Below, one piece after another: positions 11,231-18,290 of a DNA stretch of 20,399 bases; position 1 is the stretch's first letter, and every line of letters begins with the position of its first letter. Position numbers and translations under genes: made by a program. Source of the DNA: a virus. Where the stretch lies: positions 1 to 20,399 of IMG/VR virus record IMGVR_UViG_3300030099_001045. One strand, given 5' to 3'. The notes under the pieces are model-generated. The model was not told the DNA's origin. It searched no databases and saw only the letters and a list, made by a program, of their open reading frames with translations.

Positions 11231-11399
11231 AAGTACAGTCAACAAAGCAGGTAACTATACTAAACCTGCTCTACGCAAAAGAATATTTAATAGAATAAAG
11301 GCAGGAGGCAAAGGTGGTGCTCCGGGTCAATGGTCTGCACGTAAAGCTCAGATGATGGCTAAAGCCTATAAGAAAGCAGGAGGAGGATACAGAAACTAA
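11208..11399 (+). CDS. 63-aa basic phage protein, GNYTKP...GGAPGQWSARKAQ type
   Basis: The block KAGNYTKPALRKRIFNRI followed by GGKGGAPGQWSARKAQMMAKAYKKAGGGY is shared with short conserved proteins of marine phages and some bacteria. It is strongly basic, with a helical middle and a Gly-rich C-terminus. The role is unknown; nucleic-acid contact is likely. The stop overlaps the next ATG. Confidence 0.8.
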   Translation: MAVKRKSKSTVNKAGNYTKPALRKRIFNRIKAGGKGGAPGQWSARKAQMMAKAYKKAGGGYRN

Positions 11400-11551
11400 T
11401 GCCACACTATACTAAACCATTAAAAAAAGTAATTAAAGGATTGAAGAAGGCTTCTAAACTTCATGCAAGTCAGGCTAAGACTTTAACTAAAATTAAAAAA
11501 GACCAAAAGAAAAGATATAAGAGTTCTCATGTCAAAAAGAAAAAAACGTGA
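11399..11551 (+). CDS. 50-aa Lys-rich peptide, unknown
   Basis: The ATG overlaps the preceding stop (TAATG), and AGGAGG lies 11 bases upstream. MPHYTKPLKKVIKGLKKASK continues into a single Lys/Gln-rich amphipathic helix. It overlaps the next gene by 23 bases. Histone-like or ribosomal-like charge; no family known to me. Confidence 0.65.
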   Translation: MPHYTKPLKKVIKGLKKASKLHASQAKTLTKIKKDQKKRYKSSHVKKKKT

Positions 11552-11837
11552 CCCAAAAGTGGGTACCGGGAAGAAACCGAAAGGTTCGGGGAGACGCTTA
11601 TACACGGATGAAAACCCTAAAGACACAGTTAGCATCAAGTTTGCCACCCCAACTGATGCAAGAAACACAGTTGCAAAAGTTAAAAAAATCAATAAGCCTT
11701 ATGCGAGAAAGATACAGATACTTACTGTCGGTGAGCAGAGGGCAAAAGTAATGGGTAAGACTGAAGTTGTTGCCATATTTAAAAAAGCAAAAGAAAGTTT
11801 AAAGAGAGCACATGAACGAAAAAAGAAAAAGGTGTAA
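11529..11837 (+). CDS. 102-aa basic conserved phage protein
   Basis: The N-terminus RKKRDPKVGTGKKPKGSGRRLYTDENPKDTVSIKF leads into ATPTDARNTVAKVKKINKPYARKIQILTVGEQRAKVMGK and a helical basic tail. The motif KGSGRRLYTDENPKDTV is one I associate with marine phages. A small alpha/beta fold with basic termini is likely. It is flanked by overlapping genes. Function unknown. Confidence 0.8.
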   Translation: MSKRKKRDPKVGTGKKPKGSGRRLYTDENPKDTVSIKFATPTDARNTVAKVKKINKPYARKIQILTVGEQRAKVMGKTEVVAIFKKAKESLKRAHERKKKKV

Positions 11838-11958
11838 GACTTGCGAATGTTACGACTGCGATTGCGAAGAGTGCTCATGCGATTGTCATCACAATGATAG
11901 AGTTCTTACTGATATTCATGATAGACAAACAAATAGTCAATCAGACACAAAGATTTAA
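11812..11958 (+). CDS. 48-aa metallothionein-like Cys-rich peptide
   Basis: The ORF overlaps the end of the 102-aa gene by 26 bases and the next gene by 65. Residues 8-27 carry eight Cys in the series CxxCxCxxCxCxxCxCxC, followed by HH. Acidic residues lie between them and a KRKR segment precedes. Such spacing is a typical thiolate cluster for zinc or other soft metals. The rest (NDRVLTDIHDRQTNSQSD) is polar. No recognised family; a metal-binding or redox role is inference. Confidence 0.65.
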   Translation: MNEKRKRCKTCECYDCDCEECSCDCHHNDRVLTDIHDRQTNSQSDTKI

Positions 11959-12070
11959 AAGCATTGATAGATGCTTATATTTTGCAGAAAGACTGCATGA
12001 CCAACCAGCTATACCAACAGAGGATGGGAGTAAAAGCATAACTGCATATTGTAAACCTGTAAGGAAATAA
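11894..12070 (+). CDS. 58-aa small protein with hydrophobic N-terminus
   Basis: Starts inside the Cys-rich gene in another frame. MIEFLLIFMIDKQIV then FKSIDRCLYFAERLHDQPAIP and a terminal ITAYCKPVRK resembles small phage proteins I have seen with the pattern short hydrophobic N-terminus, C-L-Y-F-A-E-R-L and a late Cys. The two Cys could pair if exported. It ends one base before the next ATG. Start choice is uncertain (ATG at 11918 is also possible). Confidence 0.65.
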   Translation: MIEFLLIFMIDKQIVNQTQRFKSIDRCLYFAERLHDQPAIPTEDGSKSITAYCKPVRK

Positions 12071-12071
12071 A

Positions 12072-12515
12072 ATGTTAGCAGAACTAGCAGCAGCAAATGC
12101 TGCCTTCGGTGTAATTAAAAGTTTTATAAGCAACGGAAAAGAACTTGCTAGTTGTGGTAAACAAATTTCAGATTTTGTTTTTGCAAAAGAACAAATAGAA
12201 AAGAAAGCTAAGAAACAAAGAGCTAAAGGTGTACGCACAAATGATTTAGAAGAGTTCATGGCTTTAGAAAAAATAAAGCAACAAGAAGAAGAACTCAAAC
12301 AGATTATGATATATGCAGGTAGACCGGGATTATGGCAAGATTGGCAAAGGTTTCAGGCAGAGGCTAGAAAGTCAAGAAGATATGCAGAAAAAATGGCTCA
12401 GAAAAGAAAAGAAGAACTTCTTGAGATTATGGGTTACAGTATAGGATTTATAGTCTTGTTAGCATTAGGTGGACTAATACTATACTTTGTAGGTAAATGG
12501 ACAGGTAAGTTATAA
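12072..12515 (+). CDS. 147-aa phage protein with C-terminal membrane span
   Basis: The N-terminus MLAELAAANAAFGVIKSFISNGKELASC is Ala-rich. The middle is a long Glu/Lys/Arg coiled-coil region with IYAGRPGLWQDWQRFQAEA. Residues about 120-141 (GYSIGFIVLLALGGLILYFVG) form one membrane helix. The AAxNAAFxVIK start is shared with several marine phage proteins of unknown role. It may be internal to the virion or a spanin/holin-like accessory because it precedes the lysis genes; this is inference. Confidence 0.8.
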   Translation: MLAELAAANAAFGVIKSFISNGKELASCGKQISDFVFAKEQIEKKAKKQRAKGVRTNDLEEFMALEKIKQQEEELKQIMIYAGRPGLWQDWQRFQAEARKSRRYAEKMAQKRKEELLEIMGYSIGFIVLLALGGLILYFVGKWTGKL

Positions 12516-12775
12516 TGGCATTAAAAAAATCACAGAGGTCGCTAGTTGCGTGGACAAAACAAAAATGGAGAACCAAGTCAGGTAAACCTAGTACACAAGG
12601 GTCAAAGGCTACTGGTGAACGTTATCTACCTGAAAAAGCGATTAAGGCTCTTTCTTCCAGTGAATACGCAGCCTCTTCGGCTGCTAAACGAAAAGCGAAG
12701 AGAGCAGGTAAACAGGTATCTAAGCAGCCCAAAAAGATTGCAAAGAAAACATCAAGATTTCGTAAATTCTCTTAA
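12515..12775 (+). CDS. 86-aa basic conserved protein, WTKQKWRTKSGKPS type
   Basis: The start overlaps the preceding stop (TAATG). ALKKSQRSLVAWTKQKWRTKSGKP, then TGERYLPEKAIKALSSSEYAAS and a Lys/Arg tail, match a small conserved phage and bacterial family whose function I do not know. It is strongly basic. Confidence 0.8.
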   Translation: MALKKSQRSLVAWTKQKWRTKSGKPSTQGSKATGERYLPEKAIKALSSSEYAASSAAKRKAKRAGKQVSKQPKKIAKKTSRFRKFS

Positions 12776-12822
12776 AGTAATAGAAAAATTAAAAGCAGAA
12801 AGATTAAAGGAAAAAATAGAAA

Positions 12823-13215
12823 ATGATACAAGCACTAATAGGACCAATCGCAAATCTCGCAGGAACATGGTTTCAAAACAAGTTAGAAAAAACAAAAGCA
12901 GAAGGTAAGGCAAAAGTAGCAGAAGCAAAAGCTAGAGCAACTGTAGCAGAGAAAGTGGCTTCAGGTAAAATAGAATGGGAAGGCAAAATGGCTGACGCTA
13001 CAAATGATAGCTGGAAAGACGAATTTGCTTTAGTTGTGTTACTTGCACCTGCAATACTAGTCTTCATTCCGGGAATGAGAGAATATGTGCAAAGAGGATT
13101 TGAAGTGTTAGCAACGTTACCTGATTGGTATCAATATCTATTATACATAGCTATATCTGCATCATTTGGTATTAAGGGTGTAGGTCAAGCAGCAAAGATG
13201 TTGAAAAAGAAATGA
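12823..13215 (+). CDS. Putative holin, two to three membrane segments
   Basis: A 130-residue protein. An amphipathic N-terminus (MIQALIGPIANLAGTWF) and a Lys/Ala/Glu helix (KAEGKAKVAEAKARATVAEK) precede NDSWKDEFALVVLLAPAILVFIP and LPDWYQYLLYIAISASFGIKGV, two hydrophobic segments. It ends KMLKKK. This layout matches the GTA_holin_3TM/DUF3154-like type seen in phages and gene transfer agents. It is followed by the lysozyme gene, as expected of a lysis cassette. There is no direct proof that it makes pores. Confidence 0.7.
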   Translation: MIQALIGPIANLAGTWFQNKLEKTKAEGKAKVAEAKARATVAEKVASGKIEWEGKMADATNDSWKDEFALVVLLAPAILVFIPGMREYVQRGFEVLATLPDWYQYLLYIAISASFGIKGVGQAAKMLKKK

Positions 13216-13337
13216 GGATAAAAACCTTGACATTTTTACATATATCAGGTATAATTAATAAAATAGGAAACTATTTTTATCGTAAACACGTTGAGGCTTT
13301 ACACGCAGAACAACGTAAGCGAGGACTTAGAAGATGA
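13212..13337 (+). CDS. 41-aa basic peptide between holin and lysozyme
   Basis: Overlaps both neighbours by ATGA. MRIKTLTFLHISGIINKIGNYFYRKHVEAL is a hydrophobic then amphipathic helix, followed by a basic tail. The location suggests a lysis accessory, but an unrelated role is equally possible. The coding sequence contains a perfect promoter for the genes downstream. Confidence 0.6.
   Translation: MRIKTLTFLHISGIINKIGNYFYRKHVEALHAEQRKRGLRR
13227..13255 (+). promoter_or_regulatory. Perfect consensus promoter upstream of lysozyme
   Basis: TTGACA (13227-13232), 17-base spacer, TATAAT (13250-13255). The expected start near 13262 gives an approximately 72-base leader to the lysozyme ATG. It would boost lysozyme and the packaging module independently of the small-gene region. 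Confidence 0.85.
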
Positions 13338-13789
13338 ATATAGATATATTAAGAGAAGAAATAGAGGCTGACGAGGGATGTAAATATGAAACGTACCATT
13401 GCAGTGAAGGTCATTTGACTGGAGGAATCGGACATTTGATAACTGAGTGGGATGAAGAAATATATGCAGGACCTATTGGCACACCTATATCTGAAGAACA
13501 GGTAAAAGAGTGGTTTAAAAAAGATGTGCAAACTGCTATAAATGATTGTCAAAACATATTTAATGATTTTGATTCTTTACCTGAAGACATACAACACGTA
13601 TTAATAAATATGGCATTTCAACTTGGAGGTCCTCGTTTACGTAAGTTTAAACTCATGATTGCTGCCGTGGAGGTAGAAGACTATCGTGAAATGGCACTTC
13701 AGATGGAAGACAGCAGGTGGTTTAAACAAACTACGAATAGAGCACAACGTTTAATTGATAGAGTTGTAAAACAGGGTATACCTATATGA
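13334..13789 (+). CDS. T4-type endolysin (GH24 lysozyme) with E-C-T triad
   Basis: A 151-residue protein of normal size for T4-like lysozymes, cutting the MurNAc-GlcNAc bond of peptidoglycan. The catalytic segment DEGCKYETYHCSEGHLTGGIGH aligns as Glu14 - 8 residues - Cys23 - 5 residues - Thr29, where T4 has Glu11-Asp20-Thr26. Cys in the Asp place is a known active natural and engineered variant. The C-terminal FKQTTNRAQRLIDRVV is typical of the family. No signal peptide is present, so export needs the holin upstream. The start overlaps the previous stop. Confidence 0.93.
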   Translation: MNIDILREEIEADEGCKYETYHCSEGHLTGGIGHLITEWDEEIYAGPIGTPISEEQVKEWFKKDVQTAINDCQNIFNDFDSLPEDIQHVLINMAFQLGGPRLRKFKLMIAAVEVEDYREMALQMEDSRWFKQTTNRAQRLIDRVVKQGIPI

Positions 13790-14154
13790 CAACAAAGAAA
13801 AGAGAACTTACAGAAAGACAACAAAAATTTTTAGATGTTTTATTTGATGAAGCAAATGGTGACGTTGTTAAAGCTAAACTTTTAGCAGGATATTCAGAGC
13901 ATTCTGCTACTTCTTCTATTCTTGCTACAATGAAGGATGAAGTATTAGAAGCAACTCAAATGTATATGAGTCGTAATGCTCCGAAGGCAGCAGTAGCTAT
14001 GGTAAGTGGAGTTGATGAACCTACACAACTCGGTATAAGAGATAGACTATCTGCTGCTAAAGAATTATTAGATAGAGTAGGTTTGACTAAAACTGAAAAA
14101 GTACATGTAGAAGCAACAGGTGGTGTTATGTTGTTACCACCAAAGAAAAAGTAA
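13786..14154 (+). CDS. terS: Terminase small subunit
   Basis: A 122-residue protein. LTERQQKFLDVLFDEANGDVVKAKLLAGYSEHSATSSI is a DNA-binding HTH of the small-terminase type. It is followed by a helical NAPKAAVAMVSGVDEPTQLGIRDRLSAAKELLDRVGLTKTEKVHVEA oligomerisation segment. The position before TerL agrees. It recognises the packaging site and regulates the motor. Symbol by function. Confidence 0.88.
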   Translation: MTTKKRELTERQQKFLDVLFDEANGDVVKAKLLAGYSEHSATSSILATMKDEVLEATQMYMSRNAPKAAVAMVSGVDEPTQLGIRDRLSAAKELLDRVGLTKTEKVHVEATGGVMLLPPKKK

Positions 14155-14555
14155 TGGATAGAAGTTTAGGTAAGTGGAAGTTACCACAACCAACAGATTT
14201 AAAAGATGAAGAACAAAAAGAATGGATGCAAATACCACGTATAGCTAGAACTATACCTTTTGGTTACAAGCTAAATGAAGATGATACAGATTTACTTGAC
14301 CCTATACCTTATGAATTAGAAGCCATAGAATTAGCTAGAAAATATGTAAAACAGTATTCTTATCGTGAGGTTGCTAATTGGCTTACAACAAAAACAGGAA
14401 GAGATATATCTCACGTGGGATTAAGAAAAAGATTAATGCATGAGCAACAACGTAAGAACAAAGCTAGAACTCTTAGAAAATGGTCCGAGTATGCGAAGAA
14501 AGCAATCCAAAAAGCAGAAGAGATTGAAGAAGGCAGAACAGGAGCAAAAGCCTGA
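14154..14555 (+). CDS. 133-aa HTH-like protein between TerS and TerL
   Basis: Starts on the overlapping stop of TerS. KYVKQYSYREVANWLTTKTGRDISHVGLRKRL reads as a helix-turn-helix of the resolvase or sigma-like type. It is followed by a basic coiled-coil-like KARTLRKWSEYAKKAIQKAEEIEE tail. The C-terminus is coded in the same DNA as the N-terminal region of TerL. A role in packaging or as a second DNA-recognition subunit is inferred from the location. Confidence 0.75.
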   Translation: MDRSLGKWKLPQPTDLKDEEQKEWMQIPRIARTIPFGYKLNEDDTDLLDPIPYELEAIELARKYVKQYSYREVANWLTTKTGRDISHVGLRKRLMHEQQRKNKARTLRKWSEYAKKAIQKAEEIEEGRTGAKA

Positions 14556-15993
14556 GGTAAAAATTATAGATGATATTGAAGATGTTCCTCTAGAAGAACA
14601 CAATATTATTTTTAAACCAAACGAAGGACCTCAAACAGAGTTTCTTGCAGCACCTGAAAGAGAAGTATTATATGGTGGCTCTGCAGGTGGTGGTAAAAGT
14701 TATGCCATGTTAGCAGACCCATTACGATATATGGGACATCCATCTTTTAGTGGTTTGTTACTTAGACATACAACAGAAGAATTAAGAGAACTTATATTTA
14801 AGTCAAAAGAATTATATCCTCAAATATGGAAGGGTATTAAGTGGTCAGAAAGAAAGATGCAATGGGAAGCACCATCAGGTGCTAGACTATGGATGTCTTA
14901 CTTAGATAGAGATGATGACGTATTAAGATATCAAGGTTTAGCCTTTAGTTGGATAGGTTTTGATGAGTTGACACAATGGGCAACACCATACGCATGGAAC
15001 TACATGAGGTCAAGACTTCGTTCTACTGCTCCTGATTTACCTGTATATATGAGAGCAACAACGAACCCCGGAGGACCGGGACATCAGTGGGTTAAAAAAA
15101 TGTTTATTGACCCTGCACCTTATGGAAAGACTTTTGATGCCACAAACATTGAGACAGGAAAAACTTTACAGTATCCTAGCAATCATTCAAAAGCAGGTCA
15201 ACCATTATTTCAAAGAAGATTCATACCTGCTAGATTATCTGATAACCCATATTTATCAAGTCAAGGAGACTACGAAGCAATGCTTCTTTCCTTACCTGAA
15301 CACCAACGTAAGCAGTTGCTTGAGGGTGATTGGGATATTAAAGAAGGTGCTGCTTTTACTGAGTTTAACAGGGATATTCATGTTGTTGAACCTTTTGACG
15401 TTCCAAGAAATTGGGTTAAGTTTCGTGCATGTGATTATGGTTATGGTTCTTATAGTGCTGTGTTGTGGTTTGCTGTTTCTCCAGATGAGCAACTTATTCT
15501 TTATAGAGAACTGTATGTTTCTAAAGTCCTTGCCACAGATTTGGCAGAAATGGTATTAGAAACAGAACAAGAAGATGGTAATATAAAGTATGGAGTTCTT
15601 GATAGTTCACTTTGGCATAAACGTGGAGATACAGGACCTTCATTAGCAGAACAAATGATTTCAAGAGGGTGTCGTTGGAGACCTTCTGATAGAAGCAAGG
15701 GTAGTCGTGTAGCAGGTAAAAATGAACTGCATAGAAGATTACAGGTTGACGATTTTACAGAAAAACCTAGGCTTGTGTTTTTTAGCACATGCACTAACAC
15801 AATATCTCAGATACCTGCAATACCTCTAGATAAAAGAAACCCTGAAGATGTGGATACTAAAGCAGAAGACCACATATATGATGCATTAAGATATGGTATT
15901 ATGTCAAGACCACGATTTAGTATATTTGACTATGACCCTGTTGGTAGACCCTCACAAGGTATGCCAATAGCAGATGCAACTTTTGGATATTAA
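14491..15993 (+). CDS. terL: Terminase large subunit
   Basis: ATPase-nuclease that drives genome packaging. Walker A GGSAGGGKS (residues 62-70 from this start), Walker B-like WIGFDE (154-159) and the coupling motif ATTNPGG (189-195). The RNase H-like nuclease has acidic residues in FRACDYG (Asp315), GVLDSS and EDHIYDALRYG. Length is about 500 residues, as expected. The start is uncertain: an ATG at 14440 is in frame but overlaps the preceding gene by 116 bases, the ATG at 14491 overlaps by 65, and a TTG at 14524 by 32. None has a strong ribosome site, so coupling to the upstream gene is likely. Confidence 0.95.
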   Translation: MRRKQSKKQKRLKKAEQEQKPEVKIIDDIEDVPLEEHNIIFKPNEGPQTEFLAAPEREVLYGGSAGGGKSYAMLADPLRYMGHPSFSGLLLRHTTEELRELIFKSKELYPQIWKGIKWSERKMQWEAPSGARLWMSYLDRDDDVLRYQGLAFSWIGFDELTQWATPYAWNYMRSRLRSTAPDLPVYMRATTNPGGPGHQWVKKMFIDPAPYGKTFDATNIETGKTLQYPSNHSKAGQPLFQRRFIPARLSDNPYLSSQGDYEAMLLSLPEHQRKQLLEGDWDIKEGAAFTEFNRDIHVVEPFDVPRNWVKFRACDYGYGSYSAVLWFAVSPDEQLILYRELYVSKVLATDLAEMVLETEQEDGNIKYGVLDSSLWHKRGDTGPSLAEQMISRGCRWRPSDRSKGSRVAGKNELHRRLQVDDFTEKPRLVFFSTCTNTISQIPAIPLDKRNPEDVDTKAEDHIYDALRYGIMSRPRFSIFDYDPVGRPSQGMPIADATFGY

Positions 15994-15994
15994 T

Positions 15995-18145
15995 ATGGCA
16001 GAAGAAAATAACGAAATAATGATTGAAGATGATGCAATAGCATTAGAAGATACTGATGAATCTGAAATAGCCGATGCAGGAGTAAATAGTATCATACCTT
16101 TTGTACAAGAAAGATATGATAGAGCAGAGGACTATAGAAGAAATGATGAAGAACGTTGGTTACGTTCTTATACAAATTACAGGGGGATATACGGAAGTGA
16201 TGTTCAATTTACTGAAGCAGAAAAGTCAAGAGTATTTATCAAAGTTACGAAAACTAAAACTCTCGCAGCTTACGGACAAATTGTTGACGTACTATTTGCA
16301 GGTAACAAATTTCCTATTAGCGTTGAGCCAACAGTTTTACCAGAAGGTGTGGCGAAAGATGTCAGTTTTGACCCGAAAGAGCCTGAGGAATTGCGTGGTA
16401 GGGGTGAAGAAACTTCTCCGTATGGTTTTGAAGGTGATGGACAAGATTTTCCAAAAGGTGCTACCGAAAAAAGTTTACTTGAAAGTCTCGGACCTTTACA
16501 AGAAAAATTAGAAGGTATTGATAATTTAAAAGAAGGTGTAGGTAAAACCCCCACTGCAATAACATTTAGTCCTGCTATGGTTGCTGCAAAAAATATGGAA
16601 CAAAAAATTATTGACCAATTACAAGAGTCAGGTGCTACTAAACAATTAAGAAGCACTGCATTTGAAATGGCTTTGTTTGGGACAGGGGTCATGAAAGGAC
16701 CTTTTGCTATAGATAAAGAATATCCTAATTGGGATGATGAGGGTAATTACAATCCTATGTTTAAAACAGTTCCTTCTACATCTCATGTATCAGTTTGGAA
16801 CTTTTATCCTGACCCTGACGCTAATAACATGGATGAAGCACAGTATGTTGTTGAAAGACATAAGATGTCTAGGTCTCAGTTGCGTTCTTTAAAAAAGAGA
16901 CCTTACTTTAGGGACACTGTAATAGACCAAGTTATTGAGTCAGGAGAATCGTATGTAAAAAAGTATTGGGAAGATGATTTATCTGACTATGCACCTGACC
17001 ACGGAGTCTATCGTTTTGAGGTATTAGAATATTGGGGTATGTGCGATACACAATTACTCAAAGACAATGAAGTAGAAATACCAAAAGAATTAGAAGACTT
17101 TGATGAACTACAAGCAAACATTTGGATTTGTGATGGTAAATTATTAAGAATGGTTCTCAATCCATTTAAACCTGCAAAGATACCTTACATGGCAGTGCCC
17201 TACGAATTAAATCCATATTCATTTTTTGGTGTAGGTATAGCAGAAAACATGGATGATACACAAACTCTTATGAATGGTTTTATGAGAATGGCAGTAGATA
17301 ATGCAGTATTATCAGGAAACTTGTTAATAGAAGTAGATGAAACTAACTTAGTTCCGGGACAAGATTTATCTGTGTATCCGGGAAAGGTGTTTAGAAGACA
17401 AGGTGGAGCACCGGGTCAAGCTATTTTTGGTACTAAGTTTCCAAATGTATCAAATGAAAACATGCAACTGTTTGATAAAGCAAGGCAGTTAGCAGACGAA
17501 AGCACAGGATTACCTTCCTTTGCACATGGACAAACAGGAGTTACAGGTATAGGTAGAACTGCTTCAGGTATATCTATGCTAATGAACGCAGCAGCAGGAA
17601 GTATTAAAACTGTAATTAAAAATGTAGATGATTATTTACTAAGACCTTTAGCAGAGGGTTTCTTTAGATTTAATATGCAGTTTGATTTTAGTCCTGAAAT
17701 AAAAGGTGACTTAGAAGTTAAGGCACGTGGAACAGAGAGTCTTATGGCTAATGAAGTACGTAGTCAAAGACTTATGCAGTTCTTACAAGTTTCTTCTAAT
17801 CCTGCACTTGCACCTTTTGCAAAGTTTCAATATATTATACGTGAGATAGCAAAGTCTATGGACTTAGACCCTGATAAAGTTACCAACAATATGGATGAGG
17901 CAGCAATTCAAGCAGAGCTTATGAAAGAGTTTCAAGCTCCTATGCCTGAAGGACAACCTCAACAACCACCTGCAGGTGCAGACCCAAGTGACCCCACAGG
18001 AGCAGGAGGAGCAACTATAGGAACAGGACAAGCACCTATTCCGGGAGAACAAGGATTTACAGGAACACCTCAAGATGGACAAGCAAATACTCAGCAAACT
18101 CAAGCCAATGGTGAGCAACAACCACCAATGGGAAGCATTCAGTAA
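15995..18145 (+). CDS. Portal protein
   Basis: A 716-residue protein starting one base after the TerL stop (an in-frame ATG 21 bases earlier lies inside TerL). The acidic N-terminus leads to RYDRAEDYRRNDEERWLRSYTNYRG and FIKVTKTKTLAAYGQIVDVLFAG. The core has FGTGVMKGPF, SVWNFYPDPDANNMDEAQYVVERHKMSRSQL, NPYSFFGVGIAENMDDTQTLMNGFMRMAVDN and TGIGRTASGISMLMNAAAGSIKTVIKNVDD, as in P22/podovirus-type portals. The C-terminal 100 residues are Pro/Gln/Gly-rich and disordered. The gene position after TerL supports the call. Confidence 0.92.
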   Translation: MAEENNEIMIEDDAIALEDTDESEIADAGVNSIIPFVQERYDRAEDYRRNDEERWLRSYTNYRGIYGSDVQFTEAEKSRVFIKVTKTKTLAAYGQIVDVLFAGNKFPISVEPTVLPEGVAKDVSFDPKEPEELRGRGEETSPYGFEGDGQDFPKGATEKSLLESLGPLQEKLEGIDNLKEGVGKTPTAITFSPAMVAAKNMEQKIIDQLQESGATKQLRSTAFEMALFGTGVMKGPFAIDKEYPNWDDEGNYNPMFKTVPSTSHVSVWNFYPDPDANNMDEAQYVVERHKMSRSQLRSLKKRPYFRDTVIDQVIESGESYVKKYWEDDLSDYAPDHGVYRFEVLEYWGMCDTQLLKDNEVEIPKELEDFDELQANIWICDGKLLRMVLNPFKPAKIPYMAVPYELNPYSFFGVGIAENMDDTQTLMNGFMRMAVDNAVLSGNLLIEVDETNLVPGQDLSVYPGKVFRRQGGAPGQAIFGTKFPNVSNENMQLFDKARQLADESTGLPSFAHGQTGVTGIGRTASGISMLMNAAAGSIKTVIKNVDDYLLRPLAEGFFRFNMQFDFSPEIKGDLEVKARGTESLMANEVRSQRLMQFLQVSSNPALAPFAKFQYIIREIAKSMDLDPDKVTNNMDEAAIQAELMKEFQAPMPEGQPQQPPAGADPSDPTGAGGATIGTGQAPIPGEQGFTGTPQDGQANTQQTQANGEQQPPMGSIQ

Positions 18146-18290
18146 TTATGTAGATGCTCTAGTAGAGCAACATCATAAAGTATTAGAACAAGCCGACAAT
18201 GATATTATTATGTATCGTTCTCAAGGTGCAGTGGCATCTTTGAAAAAATTAAAATTACTAAGGGATGAAGTTTTAAAAAATGCTCAATAA
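18108..18290 (+). CDS. 60-aa protein downstream of portal
   Basis: I take the ATG at 18108 (MVSNNHQWEAFSNYVDALV), overlapping portal by 38 bases. LVEQHHKVLEQADNDIIMYRSQGAVASLKKLKLLRDEVL is one long helix with the pattern YR.QGA...LK.LK.LRDEV. I have seen this directly after portal in podophages, where it may assist head assembly. Function unproven. Confidence 0.75.
   Translation: MVSNNHQWEAFSNYVDALVEQHHKVLEQADNDIIMYRSQGAVASLKKLKLLRDEVLKNAQ

Noticed and set aside
12546-12908. 120-codon open frame between 86-aa gene and holin
   Set aside because: It overlaps the well-supported 86-aa gene almost fully and the holin start, and its product resembles no family; it is a frame shadow.
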